Source: Planctomycetaceae bacterium (GTDB lineage: Bacteria > Planctomycetota > Phycisphaerae > Phycisphaerales > SM1A02). From it: 7,706 bases of DNA. Positions 6,523 through 7,706 of the stretch are shown here, piece after piece. The notes beneath the pieces were generated by a model. The model had not been told where the DNA came from and searched no databases. It was given only the letters and a program-made list of their open reading frames with translations. The stretch lies in contig NYVB01000043.1 of the NCBI GenBank assembly GCA_002684315.1, positions 1 through 7,706 on the forward strand. Direction: 5' to 3'. Numbering within the stretch: the first letter of the stretch is position 1; the number at the start of each line of letters is the position of its first letter. Made by a program: the position numbers and the translations under genes.

Positions 6523-7706
6523 TCAGATGCCGGTCAGGACACCGTTGGAATCCCCGAAGCGATCGGTTTCGACGCCCATGCGCTGCAGCATCGAGACGAA
6601 GAGGTTCGAAAGCGGAGTCCCCGATTCATAGCGGACATGTCGGCCGGGATCGAGCGTGCCTCCACCACCACCGGCGAGAATCAATGGCAGATCGTCATGG
6701 TTGTGGCGGTTGCCGTCCGCGATCGCACTGCCGTAGAGAATCATCGAATTGTCAAGAAGGGTGCCGTCACGCTCCTCGACCGAATCAAGCTTGTGGAGAA
6801 GGTCGAAAAGCATCTCGCTCTGAAAGTGGTTGATCGCGCGGATCTTCTCGATCATCGCGAGGTCCCCCTTGTGATGCGAAAGATGATGGTGACCTTCGGA
6901 GACTCCGATCGAGGGAAACTTACGATTGGACCCCTCGTTCGCCAGCATGAAACTCGCGACCCGTGTCTGATCGAGACGGAAGGCGAGGACGAGCATGTCG
7001 TTCATCAGACGCACATGTTCTCGGTAGTCGGTGGGCACGCCTTTCACGGGTCGGATGGAATGAAAGGCTTCGGGATCGAAGGTGGCCCGCTCGATCATCT
7101 CGATGCGTCTTTCGACCGCCCGGACGCTCTCGCGATATTCGTCCATGCGATGTCGATCCTCGACCCCCAGGGTGGCATCGAGACGGCGGGCATCGGATCG
7201 GACGAAGTCCAGTATCGAGCGACGCGTTCGCATGCGTCGGGCACGCGCGCGTTCACTTTCCTCGGCGGGACCGAACCCGAAGAGGCGTTCGAAGACCTCG
7301 CGCGGCCGGATCTCCTTGAGATTGGGTTGACGACTGGTACGCCAGGAGATGTTGGCGCTGTAGGCGCACGAATATCCGGAGTCGCAGTTGCCGGACTGAA
7401 GCGCGGGTTCACAACCAAGCTCGAGCGAGGGCAGATGCGTTCGTCCACCGATCGCGTCGGCAGCCAGCTGATCGACGGAGACACCGACCTCGATGTCGCG
7501 ACCCGCGGTCTTGTACGGATGGGCTCCGGTGAGAAAGCAGGCGGCCGAGCGTGCATGGTCCCCGGGACCGTCACCGAGAGCCTTGGCATTGTGGTGAGCG
7601 AGGCCCGAAAGAACGCTGAACTTCTCTCGCAGAGGAGACAGAGGAGCGAGCGATGACGAGAGCTCGTAGTCACGACCATCACCCGTGGGATGCCAGACCT
7701 CTGGAT
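6523..7706 (-). CDS. DUF1552 protein, 5' end beyond the window
   Basis: The last 393 residues of a DUF1552 (PF07586) protein; the frame is open through the right edge, so the N-terminus is missing (typical members carry an N-terminal export signal). Seen, numbering from the first visible codon: PEVWHP (1-6), the run SVLSGLAHHNAKALGDGPGD (30-49), CFLTG (56-60), DIEVGVSVDQLAA (70-82), THLPSLELGCEP (89-100), CDSGYSCAYSANISW (107-121) and PREVFERLFG (134-143), followed by a long Arg/Glu-rich helical stretch and a C-terminal half with FPSIGVSEGHHHLSHH and SMILYGSAIADGN. It is therefore not a short protein starting at the internal ATG at 7233. Known: DUF1552 genes are typical of Planctomycetota and Verrucomicrobiota, often next to a DUF1592/PSCyt cytochrome-type gene; function is unproven. 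It appears to lead the DUF1080 and transporter genes. Confidence 0.93.
   Translation of the reverse strand, partial: PEVWHPTGDGRDYELSSSLAPLSPLREKFSVLSGLAHHNAKALGDGPGDHARSAACFLTGAHPYKTAGRDIEVGVSVDQLAADAIGGRTHLPSLELGCEPALQSGNCDSGYSCAYSANISWRTSRQPNLKEIRPREVFERLFGFGPAEESERARARRMRTRRSILDFVRSDARRLDATLGVEDRHRMDEYRESVRAVERRIEMIERATFDPEAFHSIRPVKGVPTDYREHVRLMNDMLVLAFRLDQTRVASFMLANEGSNRKFPSIGVSEGHHHLSHHKGDLAMIEKIRAINHFQSEMLFDLLHKLDSVEERDGTLLDNSMILYGSAIADGNRHNHDDLPLILAGGGGGTLDPGRHVRYESGTPLSNLFVSMLQRMGVETDRFGDSNGVLTGI

Noticed and set aside
6475..7656. Plus-strand open frame of 393 codons
   Set aside because: It lies antisense to the DUF1552 coding sequence, whose frame carries clear family motifs. Long mirror frames are expected in GC-rich coding DNA; its translation shows no recognisable domain.
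1..7706. tRNA, rRNA, CRISPR array, insertion sequence or defence system
   Set aside because: No cloverleaf, regularly spaced repeats, transposase motifs, terminal inverted repeats or known defence-protein motifs were seen; coding sequence fills nearly all of the window.

Overview
The window looks like a piece of a chromosome from a Planctomycetota bacterium, possibly a marine Phycisphaerae-like lineage. This is inferred from gene content: a DUF1552 protein and a secreted DUF1080 (3-keto-disaccharide hydrolase family) protein, both abundant in Planctomycetota and Verrucomicrobiota, plus a Tat-exported phosphoesterase and an outer-membrane DUF481 barrel, all in evenly GC-rich DNA. The species cannot be named from the sequence alone.

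Layout. At the left edge is the start of a leftward gene with a heavy-metal-associated (HMA) domain, probably a copper-type P-type ATPase. Its first ATG lies 43 bases from the start of a divergent, rightward phosphoglucomutase gene (pgm, 280-1920), a complete 546-residue housekeeping enzyme. Everything to the right is on the minus strand. In transcription order from the right edge: a DUF1552 protein (its start is beyond the window), a DUF1080 protein, a DASS/SLC13 sodium:carboxylate-type transporter, a previously easy-to-miss 55-residue membrane peptide (4043-4210), a DUF481 outer-membrane barrel and a Tat-signal metallophosphoesterase. The last of these ends 6 bases from the end of pgm, so the two transcripts converge.

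How the genes may work together. DUF1552, DUF1080 and the transporter are spaced 32 and 19 bases apart and are probably co-transcribed. Two are probably extracytoplasmic proteins and the third is an inner-membrane carrier, which suggests a cell-envelope or nutrient-acquisition theme, but no substrate can be read from the sequence. The small peptide and the DUF481 gene each have a good ribosome-binding site and a possible promoter of their own. No RNA gene, insertion sequence, CRISPR array, attachment site or origin was seen.

No clearly new multi-gene system is visible. The least ordinary item is the 55-residue membrane peptide: one helix with a glycine-zipper pattern, a very acidic tail and no lysine or arginine. 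All gaps between genes are shorter than 120 bases.
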